From Gordonibacter sp034932485 (GTDB taxonomy: Bacteria > Actinomycetota > Coriobacteriia > Coriobacteriales > Eggerthellaceae), in contig JAYFOQ010000015.1 in the NCBI GenBank assembly GCA_034932485.1, positions 21,752 to 85,751 of the forward strand: a stretch of 64,000 nt of DNA, read 5' to 3'. A program made the translations under genes and the position numbers. Below the pieces are notes generated by a model. That model saw only the letters and a list, made by a program, of their open reading frames with translations. It was not told the DNA's origin and made no database searches. This document shows positions 16,916 through 24,632 of this stretch, piece after piece (positions within the stretch are counted from its first letter, which is position 1; each line of letters starts with the position of its first letter).

Positions 16916-17057
16916 AGGATGCTCCTTGCTGAGAGATTGGTGTGGTGTTGAGGAATGCTTGTTTGGATGGTTTGCGGCGGTTGTTTGAGGGACTCAAATT
17001 GACTATGAGGAAAGGACGATCCGGCAGCTTGGAGGCTTAAGGGCATTACAGCCTTCC

Positions 17058-17495
17058 TCATAGGCCGATCTTTTTCTTGATGCTCGGCGCATACTGGCGC
17101 GAGACAATAGTTGCTTCACCGTTGTCCAAAAGCAATTGGATGCGGGCGTTGTCGAAGGGTTTAATGCCCTTTACGTGGTCGAAGTTTACGAGCATTTGCT
17201 TGGAGACACGTATAAATTCGGAGCCGGCAAGCTTGTCTTCTGCCTCATAGAGACGCAGTGACGTTTTCAGCACGGAGTCGCAGGTGTAGAGAAACGTAGT
17301 GCCATCTACAGTTTCGATATATAACACCTCTTCGGCTGGTACGATAAAAGTTGCCCCGCTGCGCTCTCCAGTAAGTTTACGATCAAACACGCTCAGTGTT
17401 GCCGCAATGCGCTGCACGCGGTCGTCGATGCGAGGACATACGATGGCAACCTCGATATCGGTGAGCGTCGGTTTCTCGGAAATTGTTACGTTCAT
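17058..17495 (-). CDS. LytTR DNA-binding domain transcriptional regulator
   Basis: 145 aa. Residues 1-45 are a short N-terminal segment without a receiver domain; residues 45-143 form the LytTR domain: VPAEEVLYIETVDGTTFLYT, LRLYEAEDKLAGSEFIRVSK, and the end VNFDHVKGIKPFDNARIQLL followed by SRQYAPSIKKKIGL. Lacking a receiver, it is probably controlled by its membrane partner DUF3021 142 bp downstream rather than by phosphorylation. Confidence 0.85.
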   Translation of the reverse strand: MNVTISEKPTLTDIEVAIVCPRIDDRVQRIAATLSVFDRKLTGERSGATFIVPAEEVLYIETVDGTTFLYTCDSVLKTSLRLYEAEDKLAGSEFIRVSKQMLVNFDHVKGIKPFDNARIQLLLDNGEATIVSRQYAPSIKKKIGL

Positions 17496-17819
17496 GTATT
17501 GCCTAACGTCGCAGGGTTGAGAGATTGGCCAATGGCGCCAGTATGCCGAAGGGGATTGGAGCGCGCAAGACTAACCCGTCTAACTTGCATCCAGCCGGTC
17601 GTAAGTTGCAACGCTTTCTCGACACCATGTCAGGATGGCTGCAAACGAAGCTCTAGCAGCATATCGTGCATATCGACCGAAGAGGCTTGCCAACATGAGC
17701 TGCGATGTTTCGATTGTCATCGATAGGTAGGTCGCCTTGGTTGAGCGTCATTCCGCAATAAGATGGGTGTGCTTCCGCTTTCAGACGTGCTGGCAGATTG
17801 CCGATAGACGTTTGAGCTG

Positions 17820-17828
17820 TGCTATCAT
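17820..17828 (+). promoter_or_regulatory. extended -10 promoter for the yjdF leader
   Basis: TGCTATCAT, an extended -10, with TTGCCG (17798-17803) as a poor -35 at 19 nt. Places the transcript start near 17835, giving a leader of about 125 nt. Confidence 0.4.
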
Positions 17829-17834
17829 GGTGCC

Positions 17835-17945
17835 GCGCAAAGATAAAAACACGGTCCGGTCGGTAGTCCGGGCGCAAAGTATCACATCGCGGCTTTGTCA
17901 GTAACCTGCCTCCTTGGTTGTCCGTTCTTCGCGGTACGACAACAC
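17835..17945 (+). ncRNA. candidate yjdF-motif riboswitch leader
   Basis: About 110 nt upstream of a yjdF gene. It contains GCGCAAAG twice (17838 and 17872), the stem CCGG..CCGG around 17854-17869, and a closing hairpin GTTGTC / GACAAC (about 17918-17943) just before the ribosome site. yjdF genes are typically preceded by the yjdF-motif RNA, reported to respond to azaaromatic compounds. I cannot align it to the Rfam model here, so assignment rests on gene context and visible stems. Confidence 0.55.
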
Positions 17946-17959
17946 ATAAAGGAGGAACT

Positions 17960-18397
17960 ATGCAAGTCACCACTTCTTCGACGTTGACGTTGCTACATGA
18001 CGGCCAATTCTGGGTCGGCATCTGCGAGCATGAGGAAAACGGCAGCTACAGCGCATGTCGTATCGTGTTTGGCGCAACCGAGCCGGCGGACACCGAGATC
18101 CTGGCGTTTGTTTGCCGAAGCTGGGCGACGCTCGTCTTCGATATTGCGGCCGACGATGCGCTGCCGTGCGCATCAAGCCTGCTCGCTCACGCAAACCCGA
18201 AGCGTCGCCAACGCGAGGCGAAAAAGCTTGTGGGGCAATCCGGTGTAGGTACGAAAGCCCAGCAGGCAATGAGTGCCGGCTATGAGGCACGCAAGGTTGA
18301 ACGAAGGGCGGACGCGCGCATTGCCCGTCAGGTCGAAGCTGAGCGACGATTCAGGCTCAAGCAGGCTAAACGCAAAGAAAAACACAAGGGCCGCTAG
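17960..18397 (+). CDS. yjdF: YjdF family protein (DUF2992)
   Basis: 145 aa. N-terminal domain starts with a hydrophobic strand and LLHDGQFWVGICEHEENGSY, followed by RIVFGATEPADTEILAFV, characteristic of YjdF/DUF2992. The C-terminal 60 residues are very basic and helical (KVERRADARIARQVEAERR, then FRLKQAKRKEKHKGR). ATG 17960 has AAAGGAGG 5 nt upstream. Function unsettled; family is linked to tolerance of azaaromatic compounds through its riboswitch. Monocistronic here. Confidence 0.88.
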   Translation: MQVTTSSTLTLLHDGQFWVGICEHEENGSYSACRIVFGATEPADTEILAFVCRSWATLVFDIAADDALPCASSLLAHANPKRRQREAKKLVGQSGVGTKAQQAMSAGYEARKVERRADARIARQVEAERRFRLKQAKRKEKHKGR

Positions 18398-18448
18398 AGG
18401 CGTTAGATCGTATGTTGAGGAGATATATTGCAAAAGAGACTGTATGCG

Positions 18449-18491
18449 AAAATGCGGTGACGCACGGTGTCGCGTAGCGTGCCCGCATTTT
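18449..18491 (+). terminator. hairpin downstream of yjdF
   Basis: 9-bp stem AAAATGCGG (18449-18457) with CCGCATTTT (18483-18491); the loop has further GC pairing. The A/T base of the stem gives a short U-rich end. Plausible terminator. Confidence 0.5.
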
Positions 18492-18557
18492 GTAGCGTGC
18501 GTACATTCCGCAGCTGTGTTTCGAGGCAAAAGTAGCCAGAGCAAAAAATATAGGCTG

Positions 18558-18724
18558 ATTTGGCGAATTGGAACGGTTATGTACTCGGATTCAACGTGGG
18601 CAGACGTGCTTGTGATGTACCTACTATCGTATGGCCTGATCAGAAGACTGGTGCTTTTTGCCACTTGATTATCGGTTGAATTGTTTGCGAATTTTGAGTA
18701 CATAGTCGTTTCGATTCGCCAAAT
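18558..18724 (+). repeat. 167-bp hairpin element with 35-bp inverted arms
   Basis: Left arm 18558-18592 and right arm 18689-18724 are inverted copies sharing ATTTGGCGAAT and TATGTACTC. Their six substitutions are all transitions oriented so that the + strand RNA keeps G.U pairs (one single-base indel). Inner segments pair further (TTCAAC with GTTGAA; GTGG..CA with TGCCAC), allowing one long hairpin. No target-site duplication or transposase is seen. Could be a MITE, a REP-like element or a structured RNA. Confidence 0.6.
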
Positions 18725-18770
18725 TGGTTCGAAAAAATCGCCCGGAGGCAAATCGCTAGAAAAATCACCC

Positions 18771-18802
18771 AAGCACGAATGCCAAGCACGAATGCCAAGC
18801 AC
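18771..18802. repeat. 13-bp tandem repeat, 2.5 copies
   Basis: AAGCACGAATGCC at 18771 and 18784, and AAGCAC at 18797. Intergenic; probably neutral slippage. Confidence 0.8.
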
Positions 18803-18947
18803 AGATCCCCCCGAATCCGAGGCATTACCAGAACCTAAGGTACCCCTGAGAATACCGTCGTCCTAGCCCTAAACACTCCGAATACGAAGCAGCTGCTCTA
18901 AATGCAAAACGCTCCCTCTCGCACAAGGCGAACCTCGATGGTAAGCT

Positions 18948-19955
18948 ATGACCATGAGTATTTTCATCAGTCATACTTCAGCGTTGGAATTCTGGCGTTC
19001 CGAACGTGCTTTTTGCAGTACTGATCTATCGCGCGCGAAACCTCGGGCACGGCTTGTGCCGAAATGTTCGGCTGATAAGTGGTTTGAGCTCGAAGAAAGA
19101 GGCGTTCGAGATGCTCCCCTCCATCTTGCTGTCGCAGATGCCTCGTCGCGGAGTAGGGCAAAAAATATCATTTGCCACGTGTGGCATGGACCTTCGGCCG
19201 CAAACTCGTTTTTGCGCGTAAAAGACAATCTTTATGTGAGTTCACCTGAAGCGTGTTTCTTGCAGATGTCAACCATGCTTCCCTTGGTGAAAGTTGTCGA
19301 AATCGGATATGAACTTTGCGGCTCGTTTGCGCTTAGTCCTAGCAACTCTCGTGGATTTTGCACGCACGAGGCGCCGACAAGTGTCGAGTCTCTTCGCCGT
19401 TATGTGGCGAAATCGGATGGTGTATCGGGAGCAAAACGAGCGAGGCGTGCGCTAAATTATCTGATAGATGGGGCTGCTTCGCCTATGGAGGCCGCGCTCG
19501 TTTTGCTCCTTTGTCTACCTACCTCACTTGGGGGATATGGGCTTGCGCTTCCTCGGCTTAATTATGGAATCGAAGTGCCGGTAAGGAGCGGAAGTTCATC
19601 GCGTCGGGTGCGGTATCGTTGTGACCTGTATTGGCCTGAATCAAAATTGGCTGTTGAGTATGACAGCGATATGTTTCATACGGGGTCGAAGCGTATTGCG
19701 GGCGATGCGGCGAAGCGTACGAATTTGGCGCATGTGGGAGTAACCGTTGTTTCTGTGACACGGAGTCAAATTTTTGACGCGCGTAGGTTTGATGAAGCGG
19801 CTGTGCTATTAGCTAAGCGTTTGGGCGGACGCATAAGGAGCCAGCGAAAAGACCTGCTGACAAAACGCTATGAACTGCGTACTCTTTTGTTTGCAGGAAA
19901 CCCCACGCAGGAGGAGTCTTGGGCTGAGGGACCTCGTCTTTATGTTGATTTCTGA
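18948..19955 (+). CDS. hypothetical protein with C-terminal Vsr/DUF559-like nuclease-fold domain
   Basis: 335 aa. Residues 1-190 are not recognised (starting SIFISHTSALEFWRSER). Residues 200-300 contain RYRCDLYWPESKLAVEYDSD, then HTG, KRTNLAHVGVTVVSVT and FDARRFDEAA. The spacing of Asp, the Glu in VEYD, and the following basic helix resembles the PD-(D/E)XK fold of Vsr/DUF559 proteins. Such proteins are numerous in Eggerthellaceae and may be related to AbiEi-like antitoxins or endonucleases. No partner gene is adjacent. ATG at 18948 or 18954 both possible; ribosome site weak. Function not assigned. Confidence 0.65.
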   Translation: MTMSIFISHTSALEFWRSERAFCSTDLSRAKPRARLVPKCSADKWFELEERGVRDAPLHLAVADASSRSRAKNIICHVWHGPSAANSFLRVKDNLYVSSPEACFLQMSTMLPLVKVVEIGYELCGSFALSPSNSRGFCTHEAPTSVESLRRYVAKSDGVSGAKRARRALNYLIDGAASPMEAALVLLLCLPTSLGGYGLALPRLNYGIEVPVRSGSSSRRVRYRCDLYWPESKLAVEYDSDMFHTGSKRIAGDAAKRTNLAHVGVTVVSVTRSQIFDARRFDEAAVLLAKRLGGRIRSQRKDLLTKRYELRTLLFAGNPTQEESWAEGPRLYVDF

Positions 19956-20023
19956 GGCATTGTGTACCAAGGTGTGCGGAAGGTGCTTGGCACAGAACCA
20001 TAAGGATACGCCAGGGTGAAACA

Positions 20024-21088
20024 TTAGAACAGCGAGGTCTGTCCTCCCACTGGCTGGTTGGGTTTGTAGGCGGCGATAATGTCGGGCATGCGCCACAATA
20101 GACCATGCTCTTTGCAAAGGGCGCGGAATAACGCGCGGTTTTCGGATGCCTGCGGGCTGTTGCAGAAATAGCGTTCGCCATAGACTTTGCGATAGCGGTC
20201 AGGCAGGGTGGGATCGATCGCTCCGATGTGCTCCATGAAGTAGTCGCGTTGGCGGTCTCGCATGGTAATGCCCGTCATATGATAGATGAATCGTGCGCCT
20301 GCTTTGGCGGCCCCTTCGACTACGGCGCGCACCGAGGCCTCGTCGTCGGTGACGAAGGGTAGTGTTGGGGTAAACAACACGCCGCAGAATATGCCCGCCT
20401 CGGACAGTGCAGAAAGTGCCTCGAGGCGGGCAGAGGGGGCGGGCGCATGCGGCTCAATGATGCGGGCTAGTGCATCGTCGGTGGTAGTAATGGTGATTTT
20501 AGCTATGGTGCCTCCGACCTTACCGATGGCGCTCAGTAAATCGACATCACGGGCTATCAATGTGCTCTTGGTATCCACCGACACGCCGAACCCATATTCG
20601 TGCACTAGCTCAAGCGCCCTGCGCGTAACGCACAGTGTGCGTTCGTAAGGGTTGTAGGTATCCGACATTGCTCCAAGCCCGATGATGCCGCGTACGCGTC
20701 GACTGCGCAATTCGCGCCGCAGGATAGTTAACGCGTCGAATTTTACGTGGACCTGGTCGAAGTTGTCCATGCGATAGCATTCGCTCCGACTGTCGCAATA
20801 GATGCAGCCGTGTGGGCAGCCTTTGTACAGGTTCATGTTGTAGTCGATGCCAAACCATTGGTCTGCGCCGTGGCGCACCTTCTGTAAAATAGAACGCGCA
20901 CGCACGGTAGGGATAAGTTTTGCGTTGTTGTGCGCCAAGCTGTCGCTGCCTGCAACACCCGAAGGACTACCAGCGGTTGTCATATCGCACGCTAAGTTAT
21001 AGTTGCCCACAACATGGCATGGTGAGTTGTTGTTGTGTAAAACCTCGCTGGTTGACTGCTCAGGCATGAAGACGTCTCGTTCACGCAT
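20024..21088 (-). CDS. SplB-like radical SAM protein (DNA photolyase-repair family)
   Basis: 354 aa. Radical SAM cluster is Cys91-xxx-Cys95-xx-Cys98 in GCPHGCIYCDSR, preceded by DYNMNLYKG, typical of the Rv2578c/SPL-like group; later GAMSDTYNPYER and SVDTKSTLIARDVDLL, and GVLFTPTLPFVTDDE. Known members of this group are annotated as DNA-repair photolyases by homology only. The N-terminal 50 residues are poorly conserved. The start overlaps the stop of the upstream GyrI-like gene by 8 nt, so translation is coupled. Last gene of the GNAT-WYL-GyrI-GyrI-rSAM operon. Confidence 0.85.
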   Translation of the reverse strand: MRERDVFMPEQSTSEVLHNNNSPCHVVGNYNLACDMTTAGSPSGVAGSDSLAHNNAKLIPTVRARSILQKVRHGADQWFGIDYNMNLYKGCPHGCIYCDSRSECYRMDNFDQVHVKFDALTILRRELRSRRVRGIIGLGAMSDTYNPYERTLCVTRRALELVHEYGFGVSVDTKSTLIARDVDLLSAIGKVGGTIAKITITTTDDALARIIEPHAPAPSARLEALSALSEAGIFCGVLFTPTLPFVTDDEASVRAVVEGAAKAGARFIYHMTGITMRDRQRDYFMEHIGAIDPTLPDRYRKVYGERYFCNSPQASENRALFRALCKEHGLLWRMPDIIAAYKPNQPVGGQTSLF

Positions 21089-21776
21089 GTTTTACTGGGT
21101 GGCGGATGACAGTTTTTAGATTTTCAGGTTTTGTCCGACGTGGATCGCCTAGGTAAATCTCGTGGTGCAGGCGCAATGCGGGGATGTTGCCTCGTGCATC
21201 GAGCTCGGTCATCAGAGCTTCGGCGCTTGGAGGCTCGATAATGTCTTGAACATAGCCTTCCTGCTGCACGAATGCGCCCAAAGCAGCAACGGTAGCCGGT
21301 TCGTTGTCGTAAGGACCAAGGTGCATAACCTGGGCGCACCTTCCTTCAGTAAAGCGTATGAAGTGTGCGCGATCCACGTCAAGTTCGGGCTTTTTACGTG
21401 CTACCTGTTCAATAGCCCAGGAAAATACCTCCGGCGTGACGAAGTCGGGTTGACGAATCAAAGAGACCCACTGAAGCGCGTCTTTGTTCACGATACGAGT
21501 TCCGTCGAACGCGCCGGCACCAAACCACCAGCCCTCGAGTGGCGGCACCACGTAGTCGAAATAGCCTTCCGGCTGCCAAGCTCCCTTCTTTGCCATCTTA
21601 ATCGTGAATGATAGTCCGTACAGCAAGCCAACCGCCTCGGCATAGGATCCGTTTTCGTCGTTGGGGTTCCCGCGTCCTGCTACGGCAAAGAAATTCATTG
21701 CAGGCACATCTATCAGTGTGGGACTTGTTGTGGGTAGATACAGGTCGCGATACTCCGTTTTGAAGTCGAACGCCAT
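21081..21776 (-). CDS. GyrI-like small-molecule-binding domain protein
   Basis: 231 aa. FKTEYRDLYLPTTSPTLIDV, FFAVAGRGNPNDENGSYAEA, LYGLSFTIKMAKKG, and the end region VMHLGPYDNEPATVAAL are the signature of the larger GyrI-like (YdeI/DUF-type) proteins. ATG 21776 has GGGAGG 6 nt upstream. GyrI-like proteins bind or hydrolyse small toxic molecules in characterised cases. Here it is translationally coupled to a radical SAM protein. Confidence 0.85.
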   Translation of the reverse strand: MAFDFKTEYRDLYLPTTSPTLIDVPAMNFFAVAGRGNPNDENGSYAEAVGLLYGLSFTIKMAKKGAWQPEGYFDYVVPPLEGWWFGAGAFDGTRIVNKDALQWVSLIRQPDFVTPEVFSWAIEQVARKKPELDVDRAHFIRFTEGRCAQVMHLGPYDNEPATVAALGAFVQQEGYVQDIIEPPSAEALMTELDARGNIPALRLHHEIYLGDPRRTKPENLKTVIRHPVKHA

Positions 21777-21812
21777 AAAAGCCTCCCAGATGTCTTTGTT
21801 GTGCGCTTGTCG

Positions 21813-22283
21813 CTATTTTAGGGCAACATAAATATCTATGTTGGCATTGGTCATGTCTTCGCCGGGGAGATAGGCCTCGAAATCAACGGTGAAGGCACGC
21901 TTGGCTTGTAGTTCCTGGTCGCTCCAGATGTCCATCCATGCTTGTCCGACGGCGGTTACGCAATCGCCTTGAATAGAGAACTTTGCATAACGACCAGCGG
22001 GAATAGTGACAGTTGCCATGCCCTCGGGGGCTACAGCGGCCGCGCTAGCACGCCCTACCAGCAAGGTGTATTCATTAGCATTCAGGTTGTAATCGTAATA
22101 TGCTCCAAAGCACGGATAGGGTATGGTTTCGGCATCGGGAATAGCTTCGAAGGTGTCAGGAGTGTTGAATCTTTGCCATACTGCACCGATTTTTGTGCTG
22201 CACTCGGGATCGTCGTTGAGGAGGCCTGTTTGGGCGAGGCCGACAAGCTGCTGTTCGGGAAGTTCGACAATCGTGTAATTCAT
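21813..22283 (-). CDS. GyrI-like / AraC-type effector-binding domain protein
   Basis: 156 aa, stand-alone effector-binding domain: YTIVELPEQQLVGLAQTG, then IGAVWQRFNTPDTFEAIPDA, AYYDYNLNANEYTLLVGR and TIPAGRYAKFSIQGD, the last being the characteristic strand of this fold. ATG 22283 follows AAAGGATTACCT. Probable ligand sensor or enzyme acting with the downstream paralogue. It is distinct in sequence from the second GyrI protein. Confidence 0.85.
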   Translation of the reverse strand: MNYTIVELPEQQLVGLAQTGLLNDDPECSTKIGAVWQRFNTPDTFEAIPDAETIPYPCFGAYYDYNLNANEYTLLVGRASAAAVAPEGMATVTIPAGRYAKFSIQGDCVTAVGQAWMDIWSDQELQAKRAFTVDFEAYLPGEDMTNANIDIYVALK

Positions 22284-22364
22284 AGGTAATCCTTTCGCTG
22301 ATGGTTAGTACCTGTTAGTAGAATACGAAAGGGTAGAGGACAGGGGATGTCCTCTATTGAAAAC

Positions 22365-23273
22365 TTATTTTGCACGATAGGTTTCCACGATCTTTTGCGC
22401 TTGGACATGCAGCCAACGACGTAGCTCAGAGGGTTCGAGCACCTCCAACTCGGCTCCGTAGGACAGCAGGTAGAAGCGGGTGCGCTGATCCAGGCGGCTC
22501 TCCAGCTGCACCAGCAGGCGCCCGTCTTCGCGATATGTGATGGAATCGGGGGCGAATTCTTCGCGAACGCGATGCTCACTATTTCGCTCAAAAAGCAGTA
22601 TCAGACGCGTCGTGCCGGCAAGATCGTCTTGGCCAAATGCTTCGGGTGGTGTGCGCGGCTCGAAACTTTGGTTTAGCACTTTCATGGTGCGCCAATCGAT
22701 GCGGAAAAGTTTAAATATGCGCCAATCATCTCGTTTTAAGCAAAACGCCTGCAAATACCAGCTGGACTCTTTGAAAATAAGTCGGACGGCTTCCACCGTA
22801 CGTTCAGTCTGGTTGCCCGAGGCGTCGTAGTAGTCGAACTTCAACAGACAGCGAGTACAAATGGAGCGACGGATGGTTTCGAATGCCTGCTTATACTCTG
22901 GCGGTGCGCCCCAAAACGAGAAGTCAATGTCTAGCCAGTCGGCACTTTCTCGTTGGAACAGGCGAGCAAGACGTATGCTCGTCTTCGACGAATTTACGGC
23001 GCCAGTAGTCTCTAGAGCTGAAAGTGCAGCCAAAATATCGTCCTGCTCTCGATCGCTGATTAGCGATTTGTTCAGCACGTAACCCTCCATGAGGTGTACG
23101 CCGCCGCCCTTGCCGCGGGTCATATACACGGGAACGCCGGAGGCTGATAGTGCGTCGACATCGCGTCGCACGGTGCGTGCAGACACTTCCAGTTGACAGG
23201 CCAACTCGCTGGTTGTGCGTGGCGAGCGTTCCATTAACAGATAAATTATCTCGAAGAGGCGCACTTGCTGCAT
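22365..23273 (-). CDS. HTH-WYL domain transcriptional regulator
   Basis: 302 aa of YafY type. N-terminal winged helix (IIYLLMERSPRTTSELACQL, then VSARTVRRDVDALSASGVPVY), a middle WYL domain that includes the literal WYL in ESSWYLQAFCLKRDDWRIFK, and a C-terminal WCX-like part (RLILLFERNSEHRVREEF). ATG 23273 has AAAGGA 9 nt upstream. WYL domains bind nucleic acid or nucleotide ligands and often control DNA-damage or defence genes. It most likely regulates its own operon. Confidence 0.9.
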   Translation of the reverse strand: MQQVRLFEIIYLLMERSPRTTSELACQLEVSARTVRRDVDALSASGVPVYMTRGKGGGVHLMEGYVLNKSLISDREQDDILAALSALETTGAVNSSKTSIRLARLFQRESADWLDIDFSFWGAPPEYKQAFETIRRSICTRCLLKFDYYDASGNQTERTVEAVRLIFKESSWYLQAFCLKRDDWRIFKLFRIDWRTMKVLNQSFEPRTPPEAFGQDDLAGTTRLILLFERNSEHRVREEFAPDSITYREDGRLLVQLESRLDQRTRFYLLSYGAELEVLEPSELRRWLHVQAQKIVETYRAK

Positions 23274-23298
23274 GGTGCGAGTCCTTTCCGAACAACGC

Positions 23299-24105
23299 TC
23301 ACTGCGGCGCTTTTGCGTCGGCGGAGCGATCTGAATCCACAGCCGAACTCAAACCCGAATTCGAACTCGAACTCGAACGCGAATCAAAGTGTGATGCGAT
23401 TTCGCGGTTAGTATTCTCTACCACGGCGCATACCGCAGGGCTCCCAAGAGTGCGGAAGGCAACAACTGGTGCGGGATCCGCGTCGAAGGATGAAAGCGGC
23501 AACGTATACCATGCTACATCACGCCATGAAGCGCAGGTGTACCCTGCATTACGTTGTGTGCCCATAAGGTGGAAGCCAAGGGTTTCATGGAGGCGCTCGC
23601 TTGCTGCATTGGGAATGGTGACGAGTGCGTAGGCGCATTTCACACCTTGCATTCGTACTAGTTCGATGAGCGTGCGATACAGTAGGCTCCCCAAGCCGTG
23701 ACCGTGCGCCGCAGTGCTGAGGTACACCGAAAGCTCTGCATTCCACCCGTAGGCTTCGCGCTCAGCTTGGCGATGTGCATAGGCATAACCAATGATGCGG
23801 CTGTTGTGCTCCGCGACAAGGCAAGGATAAAAAGAGACAATATCGGCTATGCGAGCCCGAAATGCTTCAGGGGAGGGAAGTTCTTCCTCAAAAGTAATAG
23901 GTGTGTGTAAGTAAGGTGCGTATACAGCACGTATGCCATCTGCGTCTTCGGGGGTAGCAAAGCGTATGCGAAGGGAAGCGTCTGGTGTTGATGACGGAAC
24001 GCTGTTTGTTTTACTCGGTTCCACTGCGGGCCTTTCGTGCGGTTTTCGTCGGAGAGAACTCAGCAATTGGGCGTACTCACGTTTAAGTAGTCTACACTCG
24101 TCCAT
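23299..24105 (-). CDS. GNAT-family N-acetyltransferase (phosphinothricin-acetyltransferase-like)
   Basis: 268 aa. GNAT core from about residue 45: LRIRFATPEDADGIRAVYAP, YTP-type strand HTPITFEEELPSPEAFRARI, AELSVYLSTAAHGHGLGSLL with the acetyl-CoA loop, and NAASERLHETLGFHLMGT. This is the order seen in Pat/Bar-like acetyltransferases. There is an N-terminal extension (1-44) and a C-terminal Ser-rich tail (SSSSSNSGLSS). Start uncertain: ATG 24105 lies close to the divergent gene. It is 25 bp ahead of the WYL gene and probably heads the operon. Confidence 0.8.
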   Translation of the reverse strand: MDECRLLKREYAQLLSSLRRKPHERPAVEPSKTNSVPSSTPDASLRIRFATPEDADGIRAVYAPYLHTPITFEEELPSPEAFRARIADIVSFYPCLVAEHNSRIIGYAYAHRQAEREAYGWNAELSVYLSTAAHGHGLGSLLYRTLIELVRMQGVKCAYALVTIPNAASERLHETLGFHLMGTQRNAGYTCASWRDVAWYTLPLSSFDADPAPVVAFRTLGSPAVCAVVENTNREIASHFDSRSSSSSNSGLSSAVDSDRSADAKAPQ

Positions 24106-24134
24106 ACTAGCACGGACGAGAAAGGGGATACGGT

Positions 24135-24416
24135 ATGGACCGTTTGACCATAAAGCACAAGGATGGAACCTACACGGTAGATGCAGCAGAGGTTGTGTGT
24201 GTTATGGAAGGGAGCTATGCGGGCTCTGCGATCGAGCGTCTTGCTGCGTTTGAAGATGCCATTGAGACCGTAGAACTTCAGCTTGCTGCGGTATCGGAAA
24301 AACTTGAAAATCTTAAGGCTCGGGGCTCGTTGCGCACTGCTACGGCGCAGCAGCTTTTGGCTCAGAAACTCACGTATTCTACCCTGTTGCGCTTGATGAA
24401 CTCGGCAGAAGATTAG
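24135..24416 (+). CDS. small hypothetical protein, phage-like
   Basis: 93 aa. MDRLTIKHKDGTY then IERLAAFEDAIETVELQL resembles small phage-type proteins that carry a RLxxYE/FED helix; the rest is helical and coiled-coil prone (VSEKLENLKAR). ATG 24135 follows GAAAGGGGATACGGT. No other phage genes nearby. Function unknown. Confidence 0.6.
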   Translation: MDRLTIKHKDGTYTVDAAEVVCVMEGSYAGSAIERLAAFEDAIETVELQLAAVSEKLENLKARGSLRTATAQQLLAQKLTYSTLLRLMNSAED

Positions 24417-24580
24417 TTAGCTTCTCGTAAGGTTTGGTGGGGGGTCTTGGGCCATTTATCTTTGTGGTGCTCAAGTGATTGGTAAAGTGATCCTTGTGAA
24501 GTGGTGGTGGCTATCCTCTGTTGATGGCTGCGGTGGGCTTGCTCCTATTGGGGCGATAGGGAATACTTCTTCGGACGGTA

Positions 24581-24598
24581 TCTCGATGCATATCGAGA
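24581..24598. repeat. 18-bp inverted repeat upstream of the serine hydrolase
   Basis: TCTCGAT-GCAT-ATCGAGA, perfect 7-bp arms, 35 bp ahead of the GTG start. Operator or small hairpin in the leader; no factor identified. Confidence 0.45.
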
Positions 24599-24632
24599 AA
24601 AATGCGAGCAGGTCAATTGATGAAGGAGTTGT

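Noticed and set aside
17499..17726. 75-codon frame in the spacer upstream of yjdF
   Set aside because: No ribosome site, no coherent sequence, overlaps the LytTR promoter region.
18771..18802. CRISPR-like repeats
   Set aside because: 13-bp units directly adjacent with no spacers; simple tandem repeat.
18173..18825. Frames on the minus strand across the hairpin element
   Set aside because: They cross inverted arms and the tandem repeat, have no ribosome site and no family resemblance.
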